From Symbiodinium sp. CCMP2592 (lineage: Eukaryota; Sar; Dinophyceae; Suessiales; Symbiodiniaceae), in assembly GCA_905221615.1 (NCBI GenBank), contig CAJNDT010006016.1:180001-244000 (forward strand): a stretch of DNA of 64,000 nucleotides, read 5' to 3'. The notes beneath the pieces were generated by a model, which worked only from the letters and a program-made list of their open reading frames with translations, made no database searches and was not told the DNA's origin. The position numbers and the translations under genes were made by a program. Numbering within the stretch: the first letter of the stretch is position 1; every line of letters starts with the position of its first letter. Below, piece by piece: positions 45,111-55,996 of this stretch.

Positions 45111-46164
45111 CGGTGTTGGAGGTCTGGATCTTTTCCCAATCTTCTGGCATCATGAGAGCAGAGAAACTTGAGAGCCGAAACCCGGCCTGTTGTGGAGTCA
45201 TAGGCCGCATCACCACGAAGGGTCTGCCCGGTGACTGCGCTCGAAAGTCCTCGCATCCCCCGGCTCAGTCATGCCCTGCAAGCCTGCCCCACAACACTAC
45301 GAAGAAAAGTGAGAATAAGCAACAGCAGCAGCAAGCCCATGACGAAAACCAACACACTGCACATTCATGGTGCATAGGAGAAGGAGCGGCTGGCCACAGC
45401 TCTCCACCCAGGGGACGACGCAAGAACCAAAGCCCTAAAACCCTAAACTTCTAGACCCGGAAATGCCTAAACCCCAGAACCCCTGACCCGAACTAAGATA
45501 CCGACTCCGCTTGGAAACGCAGCAGCCGGCGCACCTCGGGACGCTCGCTCTTTCCGCAGCACCAAAGCCATAGTGCTAATCTTATGCTCTACCAAGTAAT
45601 GTAGCAGACTCTAGCGCAACCAACAGACAACACACGGTCAAAACTCTTCTAAACGTATGTGTAGGTATGTGGCCCTTGGCGCAGTTGCCGGTCTATCTAG
45701 CGACTTACCTGCCGATTCATCTAGTCAACCTGTAGGAACATATGCATGTATGCATCGGTGCATGCATGCATGCATGTACGACACATGTATGTATGTATGT
45801 ATGTATGTATGTATGTATGTACGTATGCATGCATGTATGTATGCATGCTGTATGCATGAATGCATGAATGCATATGTAGGCATGTAGGCACGCATGCATG
45901 GATGGACAGCTATAAACATAAACCGATAAACCGATACACAAACAGATGGACAAATGGAAGGGTGCATAAATGGATAGGTGGATTGATTCATGGATGGATG
46001 GATGGATGGCAGGGAGGGAGGGATACGTACATGTCCCTAGTTTTTGTCCTTCTCGACCACCATGCAAACATACATACATGCATGCATGACGTACATGACA
46101 TACACCTGTGCATACATCGCTTCACGCAGGCATGCACCAGGGACGCGCCTTTCTCTTCCTATAC
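45111..46164. other. Noncoding with (ATGT)n and (GGAT)n
   Basis: atgtatgtatgt/atgcatgc from 45735 to 45900 and gatggatggatgg at 45990-46005. No supported gene; the Cys/Met/Tyr-rich frames are repeat artefacts. Confidence 0.7.
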
Positions 46165-46266
46165 GGGGGTTTCCGAAAATAGGGGACCCTCATATACTAC
46201 CCTAAATAGTAGGATCCTTATTATAAGGGCCCCAAAATAGGGTACCCCTAGTTTGCGGAAACTCCC
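46165..46266. mobile_element. MITE-like element, family B, copy 2
   Basis: gggggtttccgaaaatagg ... tttgcggaaactccc. Core ggatccttattataag is palindromic. Flanks ATAC on the left and AATAC on the right. Confidence 0.85.
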
Positions 46267-46379
46267 AATACAGGTACAGGGATTTAGAGCTGAGCCGAGC
46301 TGAGCCGTCGGCCGGCGATCTCCAGGGGCACTGCCCGCAGAGTGAGCTTGGCACTTCCCGGCGTGAGCTGGGGTGGAGC

Positions 46380-46545
46380 CCTGAACAGAAGGTTCAGGGG
46401 TGGTTTAGGGGTTCAGGGGGTTAGGGCTTGGGGGGGTTTAGGGGTTTAGGGTTTAAAGGTTTTAGGGTTTCGGGTTTGGGGTAGTGCTTCTTGGGCTCAG
46501 CGGTTTAGGCTTGAGGGTTCATTGTTTAGGGTTTGGGCAGGGGTG
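46380..46545. repeat. Telomere-like TTTAGGG tract
   Basis: Degenerate ggtttaggggttcaggg/gggtttaggg array. Confidence 0.85.
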
Positions 46546-47009
46546 TACAGTATCACTCCACCTCCCAGAGACCCTTGTGATGTGTGATGCTTGTGCCGCT
46601 TCTGTTCTTTCGGCTACACTCAATGTCACAAACACCGCAACAGCCAAAGAGGGTGAGATTTGTTATAGATCTACTACAACTACGATACCACTCTAGATGT
46701 TCAGGGCTGCTGGGGAACACCCCACATAAAGCCACAAGGATGGGTGACCATACCGCAGCTTTCTTGATCGAGCACCGGCAAGTCATAGACTTGTGCATTT
46801 CTCTAAATGCGAGACAGCAGGGTTAGGCATATGGTGGGTAGCATATTTGCTTGTGTTTGTTTTGCCAATGAATCCAAGGAACTTACACTCTCTGCTGGCA
46901 TTTATGTATCTACATATTTGTAGAAAGGGAATGTTGGGTTCAAGATTAGTTTGCGGTTTAGCGAAATGCCGAGGACTCATGCCAGCTTCTCCGAAATGCT
47001 GAGGCCCCG

Positions 47010-47128
47010 ACACTGAGTTGAGGCTCGAGGTACTGCGAGTCTGGCACCCGGGTATCGCCCTGCACACGGGCGCCAAGCTGACCACCAGCCCCGAACAAAA
47101 AGGCACAGAGCAGCCTGGCGAGCCTCAT
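47010..47128 (-). CDS. Candidate first exon with a signal peptide
   Basis: From ATG at 47128-47126: MRLARLLCAFLFGAGGQLGA, then RVQGDTRVPDSQYLEPQ. Two Arg, a hydrophobic Leu/Phe core and small residues near Ala20 fit a secretory signal peptide. The frame closes after 56 codons; the true exon end is probably a donor before that. No partner exon was identified. Confidence 0.4.
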
Positions 47129-47289
47129 TTTGCATGTATAGATGCTTGTCGTATAGAAGTCAGCTCAGCTGACTCTGGTTTTCGGAAGCAGGCTGAGCTT
47201 GCTATTTCACAATGCACTCCAATTCTACAGCAAACCGGATTGAACAACAATATGATATACCATGTCAGAACAAAATTTACCATCATATA

Positions 47290-47645
47290 AGTACTCTACT
47301 ATACACGACTACAGTATACTACAATACCCGACAAACCACCCATTAGTTCGGACTCAAGATCCAGATTCGCCCGAAGCCCAAGCACTCGAAGTCTGCGTCC
47401 TACAGTTGGAAAAGCGTCAGGGCAAACCCTAAATCCTGAACCCTAAACCCTAAACCCTAATAGTATCCCTTATAGACCCGTTATAGTCTACTTATAGTAT
47501 CAGTATCCCTTATAGATCCCTTATAGTCTACTTATAGTATCTGATACTGAGTATCTTAGACCCTGAACCCTAAACCCTCATAGTATCCCTTATGGACCCC
47601 TTATAGTATCTTAAACCCTGAACCCGAAACCCTCTAAACTCTTCT
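47290..47645. repeat. TATAGTATCCCT tandem array mixed with telomere-like repeats
   Basis: Units like cttatagtatcccttatagac recur at 47460-47625, between aaccctgaaccctaaaccct tracts at 47425-47460, 47563-47580 and 47610-47635. Confidence 0.85.
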
Positions 47646-47750
47646 CAGCGTAGCCCTTCCCTCGTCTCTGGGAAGCCCTGCGGGCACAGGGCAGCTCGGG
47701 AGGGAGAGCAGAGGAGGTCAGCCTGTCATGCAAAGGACCGTCGTAGGTTC

Positions 47751-47840
47751 TGGGGCTTAGAGTCGGGTTTTGGGCTCCTTCATAGTATAGTCAGAATAAG
47801 GAACCCTAAGGAATAATACAGGTAATTATTTAGGCTTCTA
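47751..47840. mobile_element. MITE-like element, family A, diverged copy
   Basis: tggggcttagagtcgggttttggg ... aggtaattatttaggcttcta; core ataaggaaccctaaggaataa. Confidence 0.65.
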
Positions 47841-47973
47841 TATTATTCAGCGGGTGCAGGTACGAAGGCTTTTGAAGCTCTGGGGCTTGGGCCGGGTGGG
47901 TTTTTCGGGGCGTTGAGCTTTGGGAGAGCTTCGGTTGTGGCAACTTTGGCCAAACTACAGCGGAGGTTGAGAT

Positions 47974-48290
47974 TCATGGAACCTCGACCCACCTTGGGGT
48001 AGGAGCCTTGTAGTGACATGTAGTGCTCCGGAAAAACTGCGGCAACCGAACAGACCAGCTACTGCAGTATGAGACCATTACCGTGCCTCCAGGACCTTCC
48101 AAATATTGGTCTTTGTCATTACTGCTAGTAAACCACACCGTCTGCTGCATGCCTTCTGCACCTTCCACAGCACGAGAACCGCTGAAACAGCATCGGCCAC
48201 AGCACAGGGCGTGGCGGGCCCCGAGCCAAAAAAAAGATGCCCCGAAGCTGTCAAGTTCTCACAGAGCTCATGGTAACGAGTTGCGCACCT
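47974..48290 (-). CDS. Exon-like segment, probably terminal
   Basis: Clear part from about 48170: EGAEGMQQTVWFTSSNDKDQ, YLEGPGGTVMVSYCSSWSVR, LPQFFRSTTCHYKAPTPRWV, EVP and stop at 47974. A second segment just upstream in another frame (about 48290-48210) reads CATRYHELCENLTASGHLF and could be the preceding exon. Not recognised. Confidence 0.5.
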
Positions 48291-48582
48291 CGAATCCGGG
48301 CAGAACCGCGGGCCTTAGGCAGAGGGTCTGGAGTGGGCTTTTGGTATGCAGGCCTACAGAAAGGACATCTGAGGGAGAAAAATCCAATGCAAAGAACAGA
48401 GCAGAAGCGTCAAAGTTTTACCTTCACGCAATACAACACAACACTCAACACAGCGGAACATAGTGTAGAACGAGAGCGTGCATCATAATGTCATAGTGAA
48501 AGGCCAGACAACCATCCCCCTGGCAAGCTTCAGTAGTGCGTAAGATAGTCTAGCAGTCTAGCCGTGTATCTAGGTCGCAATA

Positions 48583-49241
48583 TTGCCACTGTTTCAACTG
48601 TCATTGCTGCTGGCTTTCGTGATTGCTACCTTTGCCACAATTTGCGGATTGAGCAATAGCAGGAAAATACTTGGGCCTGGGCCGAAAATCCGATGCACTG
48701 CTGGTGCGGGATGCCCGGCGACAGCTGCCCGCCTACGAATCTCGGTGACGTTTCGGGTCTTTAAGGTCTGGTTCTGTTTTCTGTCATCCATGCTATCCTT
48801 TTTGAGGGTTGTACTTCTATGTGAAACTCACACTCGGAGAGATGGTTCCACCAACAACAGGGGCGATGACAATACTTTATGGGTTGGGGTTTGCGGATCC
48901 CCACCCCCCCGCTGCAAGGCTTGCCTCGCCTGGCGGACGGATGTAGAGCTTTCGGAAGTTGCACTGCTGTGAATAATGTGGTCAGGCAAGTGGCTTTGCA
49001 AATGCCATGCTTGTGGGAGGCGATCTGAGCCTACAGACTGGGGAGTTTGTGGCAGCTGGCTGTGGGAGACGCGCTGGAAGCGCCCGGAGTGGATGTGGGG
49101 GGACATCTGATGTGGAGAAGGCGCAAAGAAGCGCATGTCCATTTCGCGATGGGATCGGGCACTCTGCGGAGTCTTCGAAGGGTACGCACAGGTTCCTTCG
49201 CTGGCCGAAAGCGTGCTTGTCTTCGGCCTCAATCTGTGCAG
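48583..49241. other. Unassigned sequence
   Basis: Overlapping frames on both strands; the plus-strand frame that begins with a hydrophobic stretch at 48583 starts at TTG and has no ATG there. Nothing supported. Confidence 0.4.
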
Positions 49242-49344
49242 CTACATGTTCACCAACTGCTCCAATCGTGTATACAGAACTGCCAAGCCCCCGAACGGTG
49301 TAAACTTCGCGGTGATCTCATCGATATTGTCTTGCAGGCTGCGC
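49242..49344 (-). CDS. Exon-like segment, terminal
   Basis: After acceptor-like gatcccag the frame reads RSLQDNIDEITAKFTPFGGL, AVLYTRLEQLVNM, then TAG at 49242. Strongly protein-like. Possibly the last exon of a gene starting at 49992. Confidence 0.5.
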
Positions 49345-49776
49345 CTGGGATCAGATTCACAAGACGCAGCTGAGCTCTGTTTGTCAAAGGTCGCTCGACC
49401 CCTACGAAACAATGACCCTGAGGGGCTTCGGTAACTCGGAAAGGTAACCCATGCGAACGGTGCGGCAAACAGAACGTGTGATTTCATGTCAGGACTATGA
49501 AACGAACATGATGAAAGAGAGGCATCACTCCTATCAACGAGTCCTACCAGCAAACCCCACAAGTCCCTGAACCCTCAACTCCAATGAGGTAGCTCTCGAC
49601 CCCAACATCCGCTCTAATCTTAATCTACACTGAGGCGAAGGCAGCTGCTTCCTGAGCTTGTTCCAAATCTCCTCGTCCATGGCCTTTTCAACAAGTAGGA
49701 GGATGCTTAGATGGGTTCCCGAAAGAGTATTTCGGGTGATTTGAGTGGAGCTTCTCGATGTTTTATGTAAGAAAGA

Positions 49777-49992
49777 CTACTCCACTAAGTTTCCCGGGTA
49801 CAGTATTGCGACTCCCCTCGTCAAAGCGAATCCAACATCCCTTCCGGCTGAGGCCAAGACGTGAGAAAGACTCTCCACAGTGTTTGGAGTAGGAAGGCCG
49901 CTTGGCCGGTATCCAGCACCTTCTTTGGATCCATTTTTGAAAGGCTTCTGAGTACAGTGCTTTTTGGGACTGTCTGAGAAGGGGTCAGACAT
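49777..49992 (-). CDS. Hypothetical 71-aa protein or first exon
   Basis: ATG at 49992-49990: MSDPFSDSPKKHCTQKPFKN, then SGLPTPNTVESLSHVLASAG and ALTRGVAILYPGN. Polar N-terminus. It may start the gene that ends at 49242. Confidence 0.35.
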   Translation of the reverse strand: MSDPFSDSPKKHCTQKPFKNGSKEGAGYRPSGLPTPNTVESLSHVLASAGRDVGFALTRGVAILYPGNLVE

Positions 49993-50092
49993 GGCTGTTA
50001 GGTATGCCTAGCAGGCGTAGTTTAAAACAGGGAGGGTGGGTGTTTTCTGCTGGGAGACGGGGATTAATACTGCGAATGATGTAATTAGTATT

Positions 50093-50142
50093 GGAGTTTC
50101 TGAAAACATAGGTACCTTTGGCAACCCTTGGGTACTACAAGA
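50093..50142. mobile_element. MITE-like element, family B, left-half fragment
   Basis: ggagtttctgaaaacataggtacc matches the left end of family B; the right end is absent. Confidence 0.5.
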
Positions 50143-50351
50143 ATTATAGAAAGAAATTGGATTCCTCCACAGAAACACATTCCTGAGCATCACAATACAT
50201 ATCATCAAGTAGAGGCATTCAGACACTACATACATGGTGATAGTAATCTGCAATTTCTTTGCAACGGACAATGCAACTCAGAAGGTCCGCGGTTACAACA
50301 GCCAGAGCACAGGTCTGTACACCTCTGGACTGAGGATGCATCCTCCTGAAG

Positions 50352-51167
50352 TTAGCGCCATTCTTCATCGCGGTCGTAGACGCGGTATCCCAATTCGATG
50401 TGCAGGCAATCTGGGCCGTACTGTTTTAATTGCATTGTGGCCTCCACATAGTCCGCACCCGGAACCTCCTTCAGCAGCATACGCCTCTTCTCATCGCAGG
50501 CCGCTTGATGGATGTGCCGAAAATTAATCAGATCTTGCACGGTCAGCGGTGTTTCAGCGGTGAAGTCCTCCAAGACCTTCGGGACGGGCGAACCCTTCTG
50601 CACCGAGAACATGACCTCCGCACCCACGTGGACCACTGGAGTGCTGCTCTTGATGGTCAACTCGCGACTGCCTTCGTGGAAACGGCTTTTGGATGAAAAG
50701 TAGGGAGGTGCCGGCATCTTGTCTGTCCATTTCCATTCGACCGTCGGATAACCACACATATGCAGCGGCGATCCGAACCAACATCCGATGCTCGAGAGCT
50801 CGCGTGCGATCTGCAGCGCGATTGTCTCGAGCTCGTCTCGCGGCACAGTCTCACTCACAAGGTTGCCTTTGTCGTCTTCGAGACCAACCATCTGCAGCAG
50901 TGGGCTAAGGTTCAAGGCGATGGCCGTGACTGTGCTGTCAGGCTCCGCGTCTTCGAGCTTCGCAATGACACGGCCCTCAGCACTCAGCAACTTGATATTC
51001 TTGGTGCGCATTCGGGTGGAGACCTGCTCCTTCAACTCCAGTATGGATGACACCTCCGTTGTGTCGAGGATTACATCCCCGTTGACCCCCACGACAGTCA
51101 GCACGCGCGAATCTGGGATCGCATCTGGCTGGCGCGTACGATCCAAGCAGGAGGTGATCACGCCCAT
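50352..51167 (-). CDS. Ubiquitin-like-domain protein, intronless
   Basis: 271 aa from ATG at 51167-51165 in a good context (tcaaccATGGGC). The frame stays open upstream, but that part runs into the family-A MITE at 51327-51421, so this start is preferred. Residues about 17-80 resemble a beta-grasp ubiquitin-like fold: LTVVGVNGDVILDT, LELKEQVSTRMRTKNIKLLS, GRVIAKLEDAEPDSTVTAI. The rest has no family I can name; it includes VEWKWTDKMPAPPYFSSKSR and LINFRHIHQAACDEKRRMLL and ends ELGYRVYDRDEEWR. The absence of introns contrasts with the neighbouring genes. Confidence 0.75.
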   Translation of the reverse strand: MGVITSCLDRTRQPDAIPDSRVLTVVGVNGDVILDTTEVSSILELKEQVSTRMRTKNIKLLSAEGRVIAKLEDAEPDSTVTAIALNLSPLLQMVGLEDDKGNLVSETVPRDELETIALQIARELSSIGCWFGSPLHMCGYPTVEWKWTDKMPAPPYFSSKSRFHEGSRELTIKSSTPVVHVGAEVMFSVQKGSPVPKVLEDFTAETPLTVQDLINFRHIHQAACDEKRRMLLKEVPGADYVEATMQLKQYGPDCLHIELGYRVYDRDEEWR

Positions 51168-51326
51168 GGTTGAGGCTTTATGGTGCCAAGGGCTCCGGGC
51201 TTCGTCGGGCCCTCCCCTTAGATGTTGAAAAAAATTTGCCATTTTGGTCCAGTCATGCCGACTGTGTGCAATCCGCCTAAAGGACCCTCCGAGACCCCAG
51301 CCCTGGACCCTCGACCTCAATAATGC

Positions 51327-51421
51327 AGGGGCCTCAATAATTAGAAAAGGGTTTTGGGGCCCACTATACCACATTATACTAAGGAGCCCCCAAAATGGTA
51401 CTGGTAACTATTTTGGCCCCT
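51327..51421. mobile_element. MITE-like element, family A, copy 8
   Basis: aggggcctcaataattagaa, ggttttggggcccactata, aaggagcccccaaaatggta and ctattttggcccct: the most complete copy of the family. Confidence 0.9.
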
Positions 51422-51499
51422 GTATTAGGGATCCAAACGTGGATGCTCTCAAGACCTGCTCAACCCCGTGTTGAGTTTGACACAAGCTAGCCAGGAACC

Positions 51500-52210
51500 C
51501 CGAGGAACTTCGTATAATGCCGAACAGTAAAGGCGCAAGCCTGAACCCGAAACCTCAAAATCCGTAGAACTGAACTTCTTCATCTACACCAACACTCTTG
51601 CCTCAAACTGAAACTCCGAAAACCAAAAACCCAACTTCTTGAAACCCGAAACCCCTAAACTCGAGCCCCCAACCTCCACAGAAACCGCAACCCTCAACCC
51701 CGAAACCCTTCTAGGACCCCGGGCAACAGAAACTCTGTCGAGCCCCTCTTAGGACCCTTATTGAACCCTTGCAGAAAGAACTAGAATAGAACCCTTATAA
51801 AAGCCCCTTTGTGAGGACCCTTTGGCTGAAGACCTCTCTGTGCATCGGGCCTGAGGTCTCACTTGGCGAGTCCTCGACTTGACTTTCCTGGCAAAAGTGT
51901 CTATATGGGTAGTTCTCTAAGTTAGGGCCGTATTATATAGGAGACCCCAAATTTCTTCATAATAGGAGACCCAAAATTTCTTCATAAATAGCTTTGGGTT
52001 CCTTATGGGGTTCTGTAACACAGGGTTCCTGGAGGGTTCTACGAGGTTACTGTAAGGATTCCAGTATGGGGCTTGAGGGATCGAGGGACTCGGGAAGTAA
52101 GGGGCTTTAGGGGTTTCAGGGTTTGGGGCTTAGGGGTTTTGGCGATTTGGGTTTAGGGTTTAGGGGTTTGAGGCTTAAGGGTTTCGGCTAGCGTTTCGGG
52201 CACCATGCTT
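51500..52210. repeat. Telomere-like and ACCCTTATAG-type degenerate repeats
   Basis: aacccgaaacc tracts at 51540-51720; aacccttataaaag/gaccctttgg at 51730-51830; a 26-bp tandem pair (ataggagacccaaatttcttc type) at about 51938-51988; gtttagggttt at 52085-52190. No gene seen. Confidence 0.75.
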
Positions 52211-52532
52211 AGCGTCGGGGGTTGAAGGCTTGCTTTCCTGGGTTCGGGACCACAATAATTACCATAGAGCCCTCGGTCACATTACACTGAAATTTCACGA
52301 AGACCGTAGAGTTATCCTGCTACTACTTGTTCATACCCCTAGTTGTTGTTTGGTTTGGGGCTGGGACATGTTCTCTGAGCGAAGAGCGCTTCGATTCGGA
52401 AAGCATTGGAGACTGTGGCGGCCTAATAGTTATCAGGTTAATAAAGACAGAGACCTTAATACTTGGGATTGAGGTTCGGGCATATAGTTCACCATAGTTT
52501 GCCATAGTTGTGCCGGGAACTATAAGGGTAGG

Positions 52533-53823
52533 CTATGCCTGTTCCTCCTCCGCCACCGACAGTAAATATTGAGCTTCACATGCTGGAGTCTCTCTCGGCC
52601 AAGGATCTGCTGAAGTCGTCGCTGTTTGCTCCATCGCCTCCACCTGCACAAAATGAGAGGTATGGCATCACTGACTGTTCAGAGAGGCCGAGTGGGGAAC
52701 GCTGGGGCATCCTCGGTCGATCAAAAAGTAGCCTTGGTAATGTCGTTTATAGTTTCCCCTCTAGTATCCTGTAATATTTTTGTAGTAACCAGTATGATAC
52801 CCATGTAGTTTCCATGTTGGTACTCTCTATAACAAAACCTCGTAGCAACACAACAGACAGATGTAGCCACTTCTTTGCGGCTGTAGAAACGACTCAAGCT
52901 TCCCGAGTCAATCTACTGCTACCAATGGCATGCGAAACAGATAAATTTGCCTGGTTTTTGGGGGGAAGCACACGTGAGACGTTCCCAATGAAGCAGCACA
53001 CCCGATCTTGTACCTCCTATTCTTGCTGTTGCCCATCAACACACCCAGCCCGGCACTCCGAACCTCAGGCAAGAGCGGCACTTTCTCCCGCAGATCCTCC
53101 TTGCACATGCTTTGGGGCTAAGAGAGAACCTCTCATAGTCAAGTGCCCTAAGTTGTGTTCCGTGCGGGGTGCCCCTGCATCATCAATACAGGATCAGAGC
53201 CCACTAGGATGCTCCGTACAGAATCCCTTGCTGCCCATTGCCACTAGCTGTTTGTCTACACTAGCACTTCTGTAGTTCAAGGCGTCATGCTGCAACATGA
53301 TGCTGGCCGGCCTGTCACGGTGTGACACCCGATTGCAGTCCCTTCGCGCCTTCAAACCCTGGAGCATGGAAGCAAGCTCTGCCTCGATGGCACCTTCAAG
53401 GCAATACGAGACTAAAGCCCGCTTCGGTCAAACTACAAGCATTAGTAATCGCTCGTAGGCCCTAGGCCCACCTGACTCCCCTTCCACAGCCATTCGGTAG
53501 GCGTTGCCTGGGCGCCGGAGCACACGGTGCTTGCAAACGTTGCTGACTCCCCTTCTTGCAGGCAAAGACTGAGGGCCGGTGCTATCCATGCCCTTGAGGT
53601 ATGCCAGGTGCTGCTGGTATCGCTGCTGCTGATCATCCGTTGGCCTCGCTAAGCTGTTAAACTAAGAGAGCGCAAAGTATAGCAGCATAGCAAAGCACGT
53701 TTTCTTCCAGTACAAGGTTACCTCAGGACAATGCAAGCGAAGAGTGGACAGGACACCGGCCTCTTGATCTTGCCGACGTGCTCGGGAGACAGATTGGTCC
53801 GCTTGGGCCTCGCGATTCAGGAA
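52533..53823 (-). CDS. Unidentified gene, at least four exons
   Basis: Exons in order: 53823-53722, exactly 34 codons between ggcag and gtaacc (FLNREAQADQSVSRARRQDQ, EAGVLSTLRLHCPE); 53628-53472 from gatcag to gtgggc (QQRYQQHLAYLKGMDSTGPQ, LRRPGNAYRMAVEGES); a short candidate about 53110-53060 (EDLREKVPLLPE, before gttcgg); and the last, 52643-52533, exactly 36 codons plus TAG after tttgtgcag (VEAMEQTATTSADPWPRETP, ACEAQYLLSVAEEEQA). Hydrophilic throughout; no domain recognised. The plus-strand proline-rich frame at 52535-52774 is its shadow. Confidence 0.6.
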
Positions 53824-53849
53824 CTGCCTTCTCCTTAACTACACCTTAA

Positions 53850-54932
53850 GAATAAACACAGCGGTATGTTCAGTAGACGTCGTCCGACTGAGAATTGAAC
53901 TCTGACTTCTTCGGCGACGCAGTGTCGGTGACTTCTGGTTCAGCCGATGCCCTGCGTGCGAACTTGAGATCAGACTGGCTGGCAGGGGTTTACAGAATAG
54001 GTTCTTCGTCGCTGTGAAGGGTTTAGGGTTCAGAGTCACGAACTTGATAGAATGCTCTGGGGCTTGGACACAGCTCGCTTCTGCCCCGTAGGAGACGACC
54101 TCGAACATGCCAACAGCTCAAGAGACATGATCAGGCGAAACCCATTGCAACTGCTCTCAGCACCCAACTGGGCAAGGGGACTTGGGCAAATGGGGCCCTA
54201 CACAAGGCAAGGGAGTGTCAACCCCAATCAAGGAACCTATGACCCCATGAAGCCATGAACCTTAGCCTGTCTGGGCGTGCGGGCACAGGCGTCGGCTTGC
54301 GGCTGGATTTTCGACTCGACCCTCTTGAAGCCGGAAGCCTCGCAATCCGCCAGAATTAACAGGTCAAGCTCACGGCAAATTCGCACAAAGCTTAATGCTT
54401 ATAAGCCTTGCCACACCCTGGAGGAAAAACCTGACCGAGTGACTGTTCACAAGAACGCGAAACTCCAGTGGGGTAGAATTGGCGGCAAGCCCAATACCGC
54501 AAGGGGCGAGCTCCACATCATCCCAAATCCGAAAGCCAGTGTCTTTATTCTCAAAACCCAAGCCTACGCCCTAAAACTGTGGATTGGTTCCGAACCCAAA
54601 CCCTGCCCGCCGCACTCATACAAAAAACGAAAACAAAAAACCTTTTTGGCAAAACCCCCAGGCTCCGAGCTTGTCCGGCACTTGGCCAGGTACTGCTGAC
54701 GGAGACCTCGTTTTGCTGGTGTGTTTAGATTATAGAAAGTTATCGTGGGGACTGCATTTGTGAAAACACTACTTTCATTGCTTCGGTGCTGAGCGTGTAG
54801 GGTGCAGGGGTCTTGTAAGGTTTTGACAACGTTCTACAAGGGTTGAAAAAAGATTCTGGAAAGCGTAGAATGCCATTGTTTGGGGCTTTTACAAGGTTGA
54901 ATGACGTGTGCCTTAGGCAGCGAACATTATAC
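53850..54932. other. Unassigned sequence
   Basis: A 140-aa plus-strand frame at 54277-54699 is Lys/Pro-rich, lacks motifs and overlaps telomere-like aaaaccc motifs; not supported as a gene. Confidence 0.4.
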
Positions 54933-55034
54933 GCAAGTTTCCGAACAAAGGGGACCCTAACGTAGTACCCTAGATAGTAGGATCCTTACTATAAGGACCC
55001 AAAAATAAGGTCCCCCTAATTTCCGGATACTCCC
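54933..55034. mobile_element. MITE-like element, family B, copy 3
   Basis: gcaagtttccgaacaaaggg ... aatttccggatactccc; palindromic core ggatccttactataagg. Confidence 0.8.
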
Positions 55035-55314
55035 ATATGAAAGATCCTACTATTCAGATCCGGGCTTCCTGAAAGACCCTTATCGACACGAGGAGTTTAC
55101 GGAGATGGTACTCCATGATGTTCAGGTGCGCAAAACAAAGCTCAAAATGCTACCACAAGGCACAGGGTGCGATGTTCTGGTAAAGTCTTGTAGGACTTTC
55201 ATAGAAAGGAACAGAACACAATCGAATGTGGCATGCTTGCATAATGCTTGTACAATCCGACTCATAGTCTGCTCATTGACAACTCCGGCATGCCACCGTG
55301 GGCGGAGAAGATGT

Positions 55315-55385
55315 ATGCATGTATGTATGCGAGTGTATGTATGTATGTACGTACATATGTATACATGTACGATATATGTATAACA
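55315..55385. repeat. (ATGT)n-like microsatellite
   Basis: atgcatgtatgtatgcgagtgtatgtatgtatgta-type tract. Confidence 0.85.
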
Positions 55386-55663
55386 GATAAAGCACGATCC
55401 ACCATATTCCCACAAGACAGCCATGGCTTTCGGCTAAGGACGTGGCAGTATGCCAGACGAAACTGCTGGAAACGCTTCTGACGTTCATGACTCGGAGTTT
55501 TGCTCTGCATTCATACTCGAAGTGTTCAGCCGGAAACCCTAAACCCTAACTTTCTAAACTGAACATGAAGTCCGAAGTCCGAAGACTTTCCACTCCTGGG
55601 GCACACACGCTTCTGCAACCGCCTGCGGCAGAGTCGTTTCCTCCTCAGCCTGCCGGGCTTCCT

Positions 55664-55840
55664 TTAAAGGAGGTCTGCATGGTCTTTGCACATCGCTTGT
55701 CGACATTCGTCTCTGAGTGTGAATCCCTTTTGAGCTACAAATAAAGCCGACGTGGAAACCCAGCCTGGGTGGGTGCTGCCTTCGCTTTCGCCTGCCTTTG
55801 CCAGGAAGAGCAGTGAATCAAAGAACATTGATCCAGGCTT
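55664..55840 (-). CDS. Exon-like segment, terminal
   Basis: Open to the stop at 55664: SMFFDSLLFLAKAGESEGST, HPGWVSTSALFVAQKGFTLR, DECRQAMCKDHADLL. Upstream of it and partly in another frame lies 55862-55996. Not recognised. Confidence 0.4.
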   Translation of the reverse strand, partial: KPGSMFFDSLLFLAKAGESEGSTHPGWVSTSALFVAQKGFTLRDECRQAMCKDHADLL

Positions 55841-55861
55841 CCCCACACTGAACCCTCGGCC

Positions 55862-55996
55862 TCATGAGACGGACTGGAGAGCTCCGATCCTTCGTGCCAT
55901 CTCCTCCAAAGACTTGTGGAGAGCGGTGTTTGCTTCTCGCATCTGAAGCTTGACGGTGCAGGTGCCTGCGCCCTTTGCAGCAGCTTTCTCCATCGC
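55862..55996 (-). CDS. Exon-like segment, helical
   Basis: Starts after acceptor-like gtgtccag: AMEKAAAKGAGTCTVKLQMR, EANTALHKSLEEMARRIGAL, QSVS, TGA at 55862. Heptad-like charge and Leu pattern suggests a coiled coil. If the exon ends before the TGA it could join 55664-55840. An upstream candidate (about 56225-56095: VGLFAAMTRSGGKAWKADRS) lies beyond the microsatellite at 56010-56095. Confidence 0.5.
   Translation of the reverse strand, partial: AMEKAAAKGAGTCTVKLQMREANTALHKSLEEMARRIGALQSVS

Noticed and set aside
45700-46080. His/Tyr/Met-rich frames at the (ATGT)n block
   Set aside because: Repeat artefact.
46660-46760. 5S rRNA-like words (ataccact and ggatgggtgacc)
   Set aside because: The spacing is about 13 bp too short and the remaining 5S sequence and pairing are absent; at most a remote relic.
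48583-48972. Plus-strand protein with apparent signal peptide
   Set aside because: It begins at TTG, not ATG, and the rest shows no protein-like composition.
52535-52774. Proline-rich plus-strand protein
   Set aside because: The minus strand has an exactly phased terminal exon after a good acceptor.
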